From NCBI GenBank assembly GCA_025531455.1, contig JAMYHL010000031.1, forward strand, positions 310,001 through 374,000: a DNA stretch of 64,000 bases, read 5' to 3'. Within the stretch, counting starts at the first letter, position 1, and the number at the start of each line of letters is the position of its first letter. Under the pieces are notes generated by a model, which was not told the origin of the DNA, made no database searches, and saw only the letters and a program-made list of their open reading frames with translations. The stretch comes from Apiotrichum sp. Y4204 (taxonomy: Eukaryota; Basidiomycota; Tremellomycetes; Trichosporonales; Trichosporonaceae). Below are positions 31,921 to 43,871 of this stretch, one piece after another. A program made the translations under genes and the position numbers.

Positions 31921-34900
31921 TCAGCATGCACTGCGTCGCGTAGATGAACGGGGACGGAACTGAGCATACGCCTCGTTCGTGTCCTTGTCGCTCCACGCAT
32001 CGCTGCGGTAGGCATCAAAGACGATGCCATCAGTAAAGTCGACTTCCTTTGCGCTGGGCGCCCGGCGGGATTTTCCGGCACCGCCGGCGGGCTTGTCCTT
32101 TGTCACACGCTTCTTCTTCGCTACGGCACCAGGAAGGCCCGGGAGACTGTCAAGATACAGCCGGGACGTGCGGGGGGATGCACCCGCCTGCGCGACGAGG
32201 AAGCGCTGGTGGATCTGGGCCTGGAGATCGTCGAAGATGCGGACTGGTGCTCCGGGGTCGGGCACGCGCGGGAGGGGAGCAGGGCGGCGGTCGACGCCTA
32301 GCTGGCCGCCAGTAATGGATAGCAGCTGGCTAATGTCCAAACTCTCGCCGCACTCCAGCGCGGCGGGGTGCGAGGGGGTCACGCAAGTCATGTCCGTTTC
32401 CTTGCGGAGCACATGGTCTACATCCACGGCCGAGAAGAACGCAATGCCCTGCGGCATATCGTCCAGTCCCAGGTTGTAGCAGAACAGCGCGCGCGTCCAC
32501 ACATTCGCAATCTGCAGCGCCAGCGCGCAGCGGTATTTGTCCTCCTCGACGGCAAGATAGCGCACCTCGTCGTGCACCGAGAGGAGGTAGCGGGCATTGA
32601 TGGCGTATTTTTCGAGCAGATACTCCATGGCTGTAATCAGGAGGTGGAGATAATCAACCCCAGAAGACTGCACAACCCAGTTGATGCGCGACGGGAGGTA
32701 GCTGTGTCCCGCGTCGAGGAACGACTTGCGCAGCGCGCGCGTTACGCCACACCCAAGTGCCGGGGTAGTTGGCCGGTCCATGAGTGCAATAGATTCGAGC
32801 GTGTTGAAGAGATACGACTCTGAGCCGCCGTGCCAGAGATACTGTGCCGCAGCGGGGGGCATTCCCTTTGACCTGAACGTCTTGGTGCCCTTGGTCTGCT
32901 TGTACAGCTTTGTGGCGAGGTCGTCGGCCGCCTCGCGCGTCAGCTTGCCATCGCCCTGGAGAAGCAGCTGGATGGCATGCGGCTTGCCGGCACCGTAGAT
33001 GCGCGAGTAGTTGAACACCTTTGCGGCGTCACGCGAAATGTGCAGAATGCTCGCCGTCTTGGAATGCAGGTCGGTGCCAGCCGACTTTGTCCCTTCGAGG
33101 GTCATCCATCCGATGGCCGTTGCTCCATGGAACCCAAACTGTGAATCGCCCATCACACTCGAGATCCACAGTTCCTCGGAATCCACATCCGCACCGACAA
33201 TCGCGTACCCTGGCGGCGCGCGGACCATCGCCTTGAGCTCGGAGCCAACGCGATTCTTCTTCGCGTTCGAGGCTGTGAGCCAGGTCGCCTCTACAGCGCG
33301 CCGAGTGACCGTCCCCATCGTGATGACCTGAGGGAGTATCATGCCTTGGTCCATCTTGTCGTACACCACAAACTGATTCATGATGCGCTCCCGTGAGGAT
33401 ATCCAGTATGAGCAGAGGGCGTTCATGTTGGTAGCTGTCGAGGCCGCCGATGCAAGCTGTTGATCCGGGTCCGACGAGAGCGCAGAGGACAATATACCGC
33501 TCTCGACAGCCTTGAGGAAGGCCTTGGACAGCGGGTTTCCGACATTGTTCCCGTCGCCGTCCTTGTGGGGGATTCGGAAGTAGGCAAAGCCGTTATCTTG
33601 CGCGAGATGCACGTCGCCCTTCAGCGGCTTGAACGACACCGCTTTATCTTCGTCCAGGGGTCCGTTCGTATCCTGTGTAATGTCTCCCCGCGGCACGCGG
33701 TACAGCCATTTGTGCTCCTTGCTGTGGGCGAGTGGATAACCATTCCACTGCATGCGGAGCAGCAGCGGCGCCACAGACTTTCGCATCGTGAGGTCCAGCT
33801 CACCAGCCCCGGCCTTTTTGGATTTTACAGGTACGGAGAGGTCCCAGTACCATTTTGGCCAGGTGCCAAACGCGCTCTTCCGGGTGCGAGGCGAGGAGGG
33901 CGGGGAGGGGGAACCAGCTTCACTCGCGGGTGCAGCAGACGGCGTCTCGACCGCCACCTTCGTCCAGTCAAGCTGTGCCGCCCAGTCGTTACTGTTCCCG
34001 GCTTTGAGCATCATTGCCGCACATTCCGCGATCTCGGACGTCGCGTCCTCAACTCCGTCACGGATAACACGCTCCAGAAGGTCGGGATACGCGCTCGTGA
34101 GCAGACCAGACCTGACGTCCTTGCTGACATTCCTGCCAGTGAGCTTTGTCCGCCGGGTGCTGCCTTTCGGGGCGATGCGGAAGAACGTGTACTCGTCGGC
34201 GAACTGCTCAAGGCCCGCATCCTTTGGTCCTGGCTCGATGGGCACGCCGTGGAGACTTGTCAACTCGGCGACGGTGTCGAGAGGGGCGCGGAAGCACCAC
34301 GCGTGCTCTTGCAGATAGTACACTGGGTAGCCGCGGTAGGACATTTGGAGGACGAGGGGGAGGACGCGATTCTGGCATTTGGTTGACGCCACAAAGCTCT
34401 TGTCCTCTGCAATTGGGGCGTACCATGCTGGTTGTATGTCTTTCGGCTCGGTGGACGTGCTCGCATCAGCATCCGCCCAGCGCGCAGGCTTCGGCGTCCA
34501 GTCCAGCTGGCTGCTCCACGGATCGTCCTCGGACGGCCCTTCCTTCCGCAGCCGCTCCGCGAGGGTGCGCAAGGCAACGCGCACGTCCTCCTTGAGGCTC
34601 TGGTACATGTTCTCCGATGCCTCGAGATACTCTCCCCAGCGCTTGTCGACGGGAAGGAACGAGTTGCCCATGGAGAGCACGCCAGCAAATGTCGCGGGAT
34701 GGGGGCAGCTGTTAAGGAAGAGCGGAAGAACCACCTTGTACACGTCGTGCGTAATTTTCACGTCGGAGGCGCAGTATGTGAGGAGGTCATCCAGCTCGGG
34801 CCGCAGCTGCGACGCATGCGTGATGCTCTCGTCGCCGAAGCGGTCGCGCACCGATTTGTCGACCTGGATCCCGCAATGCAGTTTGGCGACATCTGCAAGA

Positions 34901-36592
34901 GAATTCACCGACGTCGTGTCTTCCCACGTATGCGCCTCGTCCACAGAGCTCGAGTTTGCACCGTCAAGGGCGGAGCTCCAGTCCGCGATGCTCTCCGCCA
35001 GCAGTTTATCGCCGTTCGCCACAGCCTGTTCCGAGAGAACCTCCATCGCATCCAACTGGCGTTCTTCGTCATCGCGCTTGACGTTCCGGTGCTTTATCCA
35101 CGCTGGGCGCTGCACGGACGTTATACCGCGGGTCGCGACGTGCAGACTCAGTGTATCGAGCCACCGTGTCGGCGTCCGCTCCAGCGCGTACTCCTCCGCG
35201 ACACGCGCACGGTCGTATCCGATATTGTGTCCGATAGCGATTGCTGGCGCCTTGCCACCGGGAAACAGCGGGATAAGCGTATGCGGATACCGCTCGTCGA
35301 CGCTCATATCCCACGGCATGCGCTTCCCCGTGTCGCTGTCCACGGCCGGCTCATCAAAGAGCTGCGGGCTCAGCCACGAGTACCACGCGTCCGCGCTCGC
35401 TGCGGTGGCCATGACGGGATACTTCGACAGCTTGTACAGCGTCTCGACATCGAAGCACACCATCTTCTCGCCATTCAGGCTATCCACGGGAGTGACGCTC
35501 CCATCTCTGCCGTACCGCATCCATCCCGGGCGGCTGACGTTCCATGACGTCGGCATCGGGGGAAGTTCTGTCTCCGCAAACTCCTTCGCCATGGAAAGGT
35601 ATGGCTCCGCTGCATGCTCTCCCAGAGCGTGGAAATGCTCGCGGATGTTTCCGCCCTCGAGAGGGGGCAGGTCGAAGGATATCTCGGGCAGCACTGCCGC
35701 ACCGTCTGGATTCAGGCCGTGTTCTCCGAGATGTCGCTTCGAGACGTCAATCAGCGCCGATGGTGGCCGTGCTAGCGGTGGGCCAGGGAAAACTTGGCGG
35801 TGCATCTCCTTTGATAGGAGCTGGACGCCAACGGGATTGCGTCGCGGCCCGGAGGTGTATTCTGCATCGTTAGTGGGGTCGGCCGCGGCTGCTTACCTGT
35901 TTCTGGCGGCGGTGGATCTGCAGCAGGCTGTTCTGCAGCTTTTGCATCTGCCATGTCGAACAGCGTCGGCATGGCCTTCCTCCGTGACACAGTCTCCGCG
36001 GCCTCGGCGGGCTGTACAGCTGCCTGCCCCGCAGAAAACTGCACTGCAGCTGCAGCAGAGTTCACCACCTCCGTATCAATCGAAGTCTGTCGTGGGGCTG
36101 CCTTCCCCTTGCCCTTCCTGCTCGTCTGCATAGGCTCATCGAGGACGACGTCTGACAGATTGTGGGCCGCAAGACGCGACGGCCCCGCGACCGCGTCAGA
36201 GACTATAGCCTTTGCACCACCTGTTGCTACCTCCGCGTCCGCAAGAACAGCCATCACGTCTCCCTCGGGCATGTACTTGAACAGGCTCGGGAGGCGGGAC
36301 CGGCGCATCCCCCGCGCTGTCGTCAGCTACGCTACGCAAGAGGCAGCTCACCATGCATCTGCCGGTCGATCGCGAGCTCACGCGCAAACGCCAGCGCATC
36401 CTCGTAATCCCTCTCCTCTGCGCGTCCCCGGGAAACCGGCGCCTTTCCTCCACCTCCCGGAAAATCATGCTCGATCGCATCGCGGGTCGCAGCCGCCGCT
36501 CGCGCGCTGGACGCGACAAAGCGCAGCTCCGGGCGCGCGTGGATGCGTGCGCGGCGTGTGAGGCGCGCGACGTGGAAGAGAGCCGCTGCCAT
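31921..36592 (-). CDS. MIP1: Mitochondrial DNA polymerase gamma catalytic subunit
   Basis: Family A polymerase that replicates mitochondrial DNA. Exons (-): 36592-36352, 36316-35897, 35861-31921 (1533 aa; yeast Mip1 is about 1250). The N-terminus (AAALFHVARLTRRARIHARP) fits a matrix presequence. Residues 80-220 are an Ala/Pro-rich extension. The conserved start NPVGVQLLS...MHRQVF follows. The 3'-5' exonuclease motifs are intact: CFDVET (Exo I), GHNIGYDRARV (Exo II), YCASDVKITHDVY (Exo III). The polymerase motifs are intact: VGADVDSEELWI (A), RDAAKVFNYSRIYGAG (B), SVHDEVRYL (C). Motif B has Ser where FNYGRIYGAG is usual. Between the exonuclease and polymerase the spacer appears to contain two related copies of a segment of about 170 residues, which explains part of the extra length. 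Divergent from LNP1. Confidence 0.97.
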
Positions 36593-36968
36593 GGAGTGTG
36601 TGTGTGTGTGTGATGTGATGCGGAGTAGGGAGCGTGTTGGTGGTTGTGAATGTTGTTGTTGTTGTTTCTCACACGCCGTTCCATGCATTCTCAAATTCTG
36701 GGAGAGGTGTCTGGCAGCCTTTTGCCACCAATCCAGCCTTCATCATCATTCAGACGGAAGCAAAAGTTGACAAAGTGATTGATGACGTTGAAAGCAACCC
36801 GCGGCCAGGGCGGGGGGACTCTGCTGGACTGCTGGTGCGAAGGAACGCGTCATGTTGACACTGCTGCCTTGAACAACACTCATCCAACACATCCATCCTT
36901 CCATTCTGATATCCAACTCTTTCCACACTCGTTTCTCCTTCTTTTTCATTTCACAGCTAAAGTCCGCC
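36593..36968. promoter_or_regulatory. Divergent promoter between MIP1 and LNP1
   Basis: 376 bp between start codons. It includes a GT dinucleotide run (36597-36611) and a GTT run (36650-36666) near the MIP1 side, and a CT-rich stretch before the LNP1 ATG. No TATA box is evident. Confidence 0.5.
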
Positions 36969-38611
36969 ATGGGCCTGTTCTCGTGGTTTTACAAAAAGGT
37001 CGGTCAGAGAGCGTAACGGAGTGTGTGGTGTAAAGCCGCGTCGCCGATGGACTAGCTGTCGACATACCCCGTCCAGTTTCGCTGACAGCAGCCAACGCGG
37101 CCAGAGGACTATGAGGGCGTGCTCGCGCGTCTCGCCACCGAGATCAACGACGCCAAGGTCCATCTCTCAGAGGTGCGCCTCCGCGAGCGCCGGTACTTGC
37201 TCCTTCTCAATCTGTATGGCATTGGGTTGTGGGGCCTCTGGGTCGGCGTCTGGTGGCTCAACGGCATTCCCGGTGCGCTCGGCACCGGCGGCGTCGTGGC
37301 GGGCCCGTTTCTGTGAGTTACCAGTGGAATGCGGCTTGGGGAGCGCTGTGCAGAGCTATATGGGCTTCGCAAGAGCTCTTGAGCTCCGCCCCTTCCGCCC
37401 GCTCGCGTGGCTCGCGCTCATCCCAGGATAATCCTTCTGAACCAGCTTGTCCGGCTCGTCTTCAGGCGTATCCGCACATCTGAGGGTACGTGCTGTGCAG
37501 AGGGCGCATGCTTATTCCAGAAACTAACCTTCGTCTGCTTCTCGCCAAACAGCGCAAGCAGGTCGACGAGATCAAGAAAGCGACAAACTTTGACTCCACT
37601 CGCAAGCTGCTCGAGCAGTATGACGCGATGAACCTTCCCCAGGAGCAGCAGATGCGGCAGCAGGGCCAGCGTGGGCCTCAGAAAGGACAGCGTGGAGCTC
37701 AGCAAGGACAGCATGGACAACCTGGTCCTGGCGGGCCAGGCGGACAGCCGCCGTCCCCCTCCACGCCCCGACGCCCAGGAGCCAACCCCGCTAGCCCCGA
37801 CTCGCCGGCCCGCGCCCCCGGGACCCCCGGCCAGATGCCCCATACCCCGTCTCCGGTGTCTCCCTATGGCAGTGAGTTTGAGGTGGAGAGGGCGCTCCGC
37901 AAGGGTGCGGCTTCTTTGAGAAGGTTCTAGCCGTGCAACCCAATAACCACCAATACTCACTATCCAGCCTCCCCCTCCACTCCTGTTCCGTTGCCGCCTG
38001 GAATGACGCAGGAGCAGGCAGCACTCTTCGCCATGCAGCTGCAGTCCATCCAGCCCATCTTGCCCACACCCGAGAAGAAGTGGTACGACCGCCTGGCGGA
38101 CTCGATTCTAGGCGACGACCCGGGTGAGTTGACCGAAAATCACCTTGAACTTGCCCTGACCCTCAGTCCAAGCGTCGAACAACAAGTATGCGCTCGTCTG
38201 CGGCGAATGCTTCCGCCACAACGGTCTCGTCGGGAACAAGCACGAGTGGGAGCGTATGCGTGCGTATCCAGCCGCGAGGAGCACTAACAACCAGAATGGA
38301 TCTGTCCGCGCTGCGACCACCTGAACCCGGCTCCTCTCTCGCGCATGAAGATGGAGATGGACGAGCCCGAGACGCCGATCAAGCCCCGCGTAGCCTCCGG
38401 GCTCCCCCAGCAGGCATCGCCCCTCGCCCAGCCTGCCATTCAGGTGCCAGCGCCCGCACCCGTGTCCGCACCCCACCTCCGTTCGCCAGCCCCGCGCCGC
38501 CGGGCCGACCGCGGAGCACCCCGCCAGTCGCGTCTCGGTACCGAGGTGTTCTCCGCTGCGGACCATGAGGATGGCGATGAAGAGGACGAGGACATGGAGG
38601 TCGACCAGTAG
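36969..38611 (+). CDS. LNP1: Lunapark family ER-junction protein
   Basis: ER membrane protein that stabilises three-way junctions of the tubular network with atlastin/Sey1 and reticulons. Exons: 36969-36998, 37092-37312, 37427-37485, 37521-37871, 37968-38123, 38167-38259, 38295-38611 (408 aa; all phases close). It starts MGLFSWFYKKPTRPEDYEGV, the family N-terminus including a Gly2 myristoylation context. A short coiled coil follows, then two hydrophobic segments (YLLLLNLYGIGLWGLWVGVW and VVAGPFLIILLNQLVRLVF). A second coiled coil, KQRKQVDEIKKATNFDSTRK, leads into LLEQYD. A Gln/Gly/Pro-rich linker is next. The Lunapark zinc ribbon is complete: KYALVCGECFRHNGL with C-x2-C, then WICPRCDHLNPA with C-x2-C. 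The acidic tail ends MEVDQ. The donors of introns 1 (GTCGGT) and 6 (GTGCGT) are non-consensus. Confidence 0.95.
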
Positions 38612-41600
38612 GTGATGCATGGCATGAGCAAGGGAGTGAACGGAGTGGGAAGGAGTTTGGAGAGTGAGTTGGGAACGGACACTAGGAACACTGTCAGCTA
38701 GGACAGTCGGACAAGGACAGCCTGCCAAGGACAGTCAGACTGTCAAGGACGAGCACTGTCAAAGGCAGAAACCGGTAAACTGTCGTGCAGATGAGCACTA
38801 TCGAAAAATTGCCAGAGCACTGATCACTAAACCACACTAATATCTTCCATGTAGCTAATTTGTCCCCAGACACTGATCACTGATGTTGATATCGTGAAAG
38901 GCTAGGGACGGGAGGCGGCGAGAAGACGGCAGTGGTCACAAGACATAGTAAAACCCGCGTTCACAACGAGTCCACAAGGCATTCGAAAAGGCACAAGCGA
39001 GATTTGGCCAGAGAACTGCAAGTGTTCAGGCCACTCACAAGACGCAGTTACTAATACTGAGGCCGTGAAAGAGGCTAGGGAGAGGAGACGCCGCGAGCAA
39101 TCTCCGAAAAGTGTAGTTGTTGGCGCCTCTAGTCACAAGCCATGCGAAAAGCCGACTTGCACAAACAAGTCCCAGATCCCCAAGCCTTTCGACGTCACGA
39201 GACCTGTTGAGCTCCAAGTTGTGCAAGTCACTCACAGGACCGGGAAAGTCTTGGTTCCACCTCGTCGGCTAGCGACTGACACACCCTAGCGAGGGTTAGG
39301 AGACTCCGAGATGTGAGTTCGGGTGAGAAGGGGACTCCGTACTGCGTACTCCGTTTTCCGACCTTTGCGGACGCCAGTCGAACTACCACGTCCTCAATCC
39401 GCGGCTAGCTCCCCCACCTGCGCCACTCACACTCGCACCTGCACTACCGGCGCCGCGGTCGCGCGCCGCGTAGCACGGTCGTGTGCCCCTTCGCATCTGT
39501 CCTCGAGGTACAATAGGGACCAGGCCGGGCGTCCCTCTGGCGCTCGTCCATCTAGCTTCTGGTCTATTCCCGGAACGCTATTACAAGTCACACGAGCACC
39601 GGGGCACACGACCACTGGAGCAGGGGAGCACGCCCCTCCGAGTCGAGACCTTGTGCAATTCCTCAAAATTAAAATTCTCCATCCTCTAGGCCTCTAGGCC
39701 TCTAGGAAGCTAGGATCTCCAGGCACAGCTCACACGACAAGACATCAGGCGACCAGACGACGCGATCGCGGTCGCGTGCAGCTTTACAAGTATAGATCAG
39801 GTGTGCCTTGTGGCGTGCCGTGAATTGGGATTGATCTGAGTAATAGTTCGCGACCGCGAATGCCGCGAGTGCCGCGAGTGCCGAGAGAGTCGAGGGCCAG
39901 TGAGCGCGAGTCGTCGTGTCGTGTGATCGTGTATTGTCATCTTGTGAGCGGGCAGTCGCGCCATGGCGCGGAGTAGCATGGTCGGTCGGGTACGTGGACA
40001 TGGAAGCCACGGACTCGGAGGAGACAACACCCCAGAGCCCCTGTGCAGTACCCGTTCAACTTGCCCGGCTCGAATTACGAAATCAACCCAGATCCGTGCC
40101 GTAACAAAGCCGCAGCCGGACCAATGTAGGAAGCCAAAACATACAAAGTACCCAAGCCATGCAAGCCACATGCCCGCCTGCCCGCCCGCGCGGCCGCGGG
40201 CACACAAGCCGCAAGCCGCAAAGCCGGGGCGCGATCGACGAACGTGCATGAAGAAATGTCCACGGACCAATCACGGCGCGTGTGGGGATCTGCGGATATC
40301 GTGACCCGGTGAAACATGCATTGAGGGAGGGTGATGAGGGGGGTGGGTATGCTGTTCGCTGTCGAGTCTGCATCCAGTACCCCAGTGCTTCGAGTTGCAT
40401 GTTGCAGCGAGGGAGCCCAGCACAGGTAGCACAGAGCTCCATGCTCTGCATGCTCCATGCTCCATGCGCTCTGTGATGCATGCCTGTCAGCCGGCCTCCG
40501 GCCCAAGAATCACACCTGCGGACCGACGTACCATCGTGGCGCCTCCCCGCGCGGCTCACTGCATCTGCCACAGCGGTGGCGCGCCTCACGATCAGTGGCT
40601 CGAAATCAATCGCATCACTGAGGGCTTACAATGAAGCATACTGCTGGATCCAGGGCCTGGCGGCGCGGCGGCGGCGTCCCTCGCTGCATGCTGTACGCCG
40701 TCCCTTCACGGCTGGAACCACCGTCGTCGAACCCTCAACCCCAGACTCAGAAGAAGTAGCCGAAACGCGTGCCGTCCAACCACCAGCAAACAGCCAACGG
40801 CGAGACCGAAATCCAGCACAACGTCCTTGTCCATGTCCGTGAATTGGGTGCGAGCTCCGCATTCATGTCGTGATGGTGGCAGTGGCGCTGCCGTGGCGTT
40901 CCCTGCATCGTGAGGCACTGGGGCTGACGGTCTGGCGGGATGACAGCCGCCATGCTGGCCCTGTATGCGGACCAAAATAGCACCGGCAGCCCGGCACCGT
41001 CCTCCATCTCCATGATCTGTTGGGAACCGGGTGGCGGCGTCCGAGACCGGCAGCGCGGCAGGCGACAGCCCGAGAGGCGGCGCGCAACTAAAGTGGAGTC
41101 TAATCTTCGCCGAACAGGCCGAGCAACATGGATATTTTGTATTGTGTATTGAGCGCCGCGAGGCGCGAGGAGCGAGGCGAATCGCGAGAATCGAGAACCG
41201 AGAACGGCGGTATGCCGGATGACGTGACGCGTGATGAATCCCACGGATCTCACGGCCCTCACGGCCTCACGGGCTCACGGATCTCAGTCTCACGCTCTCG
41301 CTCACGCTCACGCTCAAGCCCGCTCGCACGACCCACGCGCGGTTCCCCGCCCTGCGCTACGCGCTACGCGCGACAGCTGCGCCCCGATGTACCTCACACG
41401 AGCCGGGACCCAGACCCGATGACCCATGGATCATGGAAGAACTAGAGATGAGCCGCAGAGGGGAATGTAGAAGAGGACCGAGGGATTGTGAGGAACGCGG
41501 TATGGCTGCTTTGCTTGCTTTGCTGTCATGCTGTTCCCACTAGATCTCGGCGAAGAGGACCAGAACGGCAGAGGACCAGAGCGGCCAGAGCAGAGCCACT

Positions 41601-43871
41601 ACTGGCTAGGCCCGTCCGGAACAAGAGCATTCCTCTCCTGCATGGGTTCCATTCGGTGCGAGGCGTGTGAGGGCATGCAATCAATTCCTGCAATCAAGCG
41701 CGCACCGCGAGCAGCCGCTGACAACCGGCACCCGGCACCCTGCGGGTCGCGAGTTGCGCGGACGACCGCGCCCGCCTCATCCTCAGCCTCGATTCTTGCT
41801 CGCATGGATGTGGCCATCTGTGAACCCACATGCGCAGACCCAATCCCAGAGGCCCGGAGCACACCGAGGCAGCACGATTTCGCAGCACAATAGGTGAAAC
41901 TCGGCAGCCTCCATGCTTAAACCCAATTCCGGACGCGTACGTACATTACTCGCGTGCGCGGTAACTGAGAATAAAGCGCAGTGCTGTACAGCTCTGTAGC
42001 GGACCGCGGTCAGAGTCGGAGCCATTCAAGGTTCATCGGACTGTGCCGTGGTTGGCCTACAGGATGCAAATCGGTCATTGTCTCGGCAGGTCTCTCGGCA
42101 CGCTCAAATACACTGCCGCTGGGTACACAGGTACATACTCGGAGCCACTTGAGCTGCTCAGGACCATCACTCAGGATCCCATCAGCACATGCACAGCGAG
42201 CTGCGTGCACGGAAGAACCCGCTGTGCCACTTTTCTTGGAGGTCCGGGGGTGGAAGCTCGCCGTGTTGATGTGAACAGGTCGGTGCGTGGAGTGGACGTT
42301 GGAGTGATGTATCCACGGACCCTTGGGGTCCATGGAGCCGCTGGCTACACCGGCTTGATGTTGCCCGCTCCCTGTTACCTTATCCCCAGTGCATGTCCGC
42401 TCCCCCTGAACGCGTGAGCCGCCTGACCTCGGTTCATGATGCCTGTAATCATGTCGAGATTGGAGGTGGCGCTTACAGGATCCAGGATCCAGGAGGTAGG
42501 AGGTATCACAGGATCACACAACCTGTGCACAGGGGACATGCGAGACAACCACTCACACTGGGTTTTTGTACTTTCTGTGTATCGGCCACGGCCACTCGAA
42601 CCCTCAATTTCAATATCATTACGCTGTACGCTTTCATTGTCAAGAGTCGAAGGGTTCCTCCCCCTTTTCCTGGGTTCGAGCGCCAAGCAGATGCAAGCAT
42701 ATCACCGCCGCATATCAACTACTCATGGTGAATTGTCGGAACACGGCGGGGCTCGTGTCGAGACACCCCCTTCCCCCCTGTAGCCCCTCTCATGTCGCTC
42801 CCTCTCCCCCCTATTTTCATGATCCTTGATGTATGCTGATACGGTGCTGATGATGAGTGGCCATGAGTGGATGGATATAGTCGGGCTGCAGAGTATGCGG
42901 CCTGCGGGAGCGTAGCACAATCTCTATCCAATATCCAATCCGCTGTGAGCAGAGCGTGTCGGAGTATAGAGAGTACCGGAGTACCGGAGTGGTCAATAGT
43001 GTCTTTGCCCTTGCATCCACCAAGCACAAGCACAAGCGCACAAGCACTCGAGCACAAGCATCTACCTTGCACCGCAGCGCGTTCAGCACCAAAAGGCGTT
43101 TGTTGTCTTGGCTCGTTAGCCTGGTCTTTTTTTTTTTTTCGTGCCCTTGCCCCTGTGCAGCCTGTGCTCCCAAAGAGGCCCGAGCACTACTCGGATCTCG
43201 GACTGTGCTCCTCGCTGTTCTCTGCTTATTGCATGCCTTGTTGGATTTTGTTTATTCCATTCCATCACTAGTCGATTTTAGACTGAGGTTACCCAAGATC
43301 CAGTCATTCCGCCTCTCGACAGCCTCTTCTGGCTTGGCCTTCTCTCCTGTGCTGTGCTCTGTGCCTTCCTCCCCCTCATTTCCTTCCGGGTTTCTGCCTG
43401 CCCGCGCTTGCTTCTTTTTCGCTGCCTTCCTTTCCATACGTTTTGCATTTTTGTCTTCCCTCCATCCATTCTCTACTTGTCTCAAGCGTATCTGGTCTTT
43501 TCTCTAGACCACTGCACCCGCGCTCGCCATCAATCAACCCCGCCGCGCGATCGCCCACGCCGACGCCGCCGCCATCACCACAGAGGATCCACCCCCATCG
43601 GACCTCCACCCCGCCCACCGCGACTTGCCCCCAGACCCCTTCCGGCATTTTCATCTAGTTGCCGCCAGCATCAGCCGCCGTTCCCCCGCCCACGCGTGCT
43701 GTGGCGACAAGCGACATACCCAACCACCTTAGGGCTCACCCCCCTCCATCCGCCCACTCAACCTCCCCCTCACTTTCCACCTCCCTCGCTAGTTTACAAC
43801 TTTCGATCCGGCCGCACCGTGTGCCATCGGCGTTCACATTCTCTGAAGGAACAGGCCGCACGATACACACG
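38612..43871. other. Long gene-free region (about 5.3 kb) upstream of the bHLH gene
   Basis: No supported CDS or tRNA. Short degenerate repeats occur: AAGGACAG-type motifs at about 38698-38770 and CTCACG-type motifs at about 41245-41335. The last 900 bp (from about 43000) becomes pyrimidine-rich on the + strand and is probably the promoter and leader of the bHLH gene, possibly with a leader intron. The rest is unassigned. Confidence 0.55.

Noticed and set aside
42640..42700. GGGTTCGAGC, resembling a tRNA T-loop
   Set aside because: No flanking acceptor or D stem could be paired with it on the + strand, and no anticodon arm is present.
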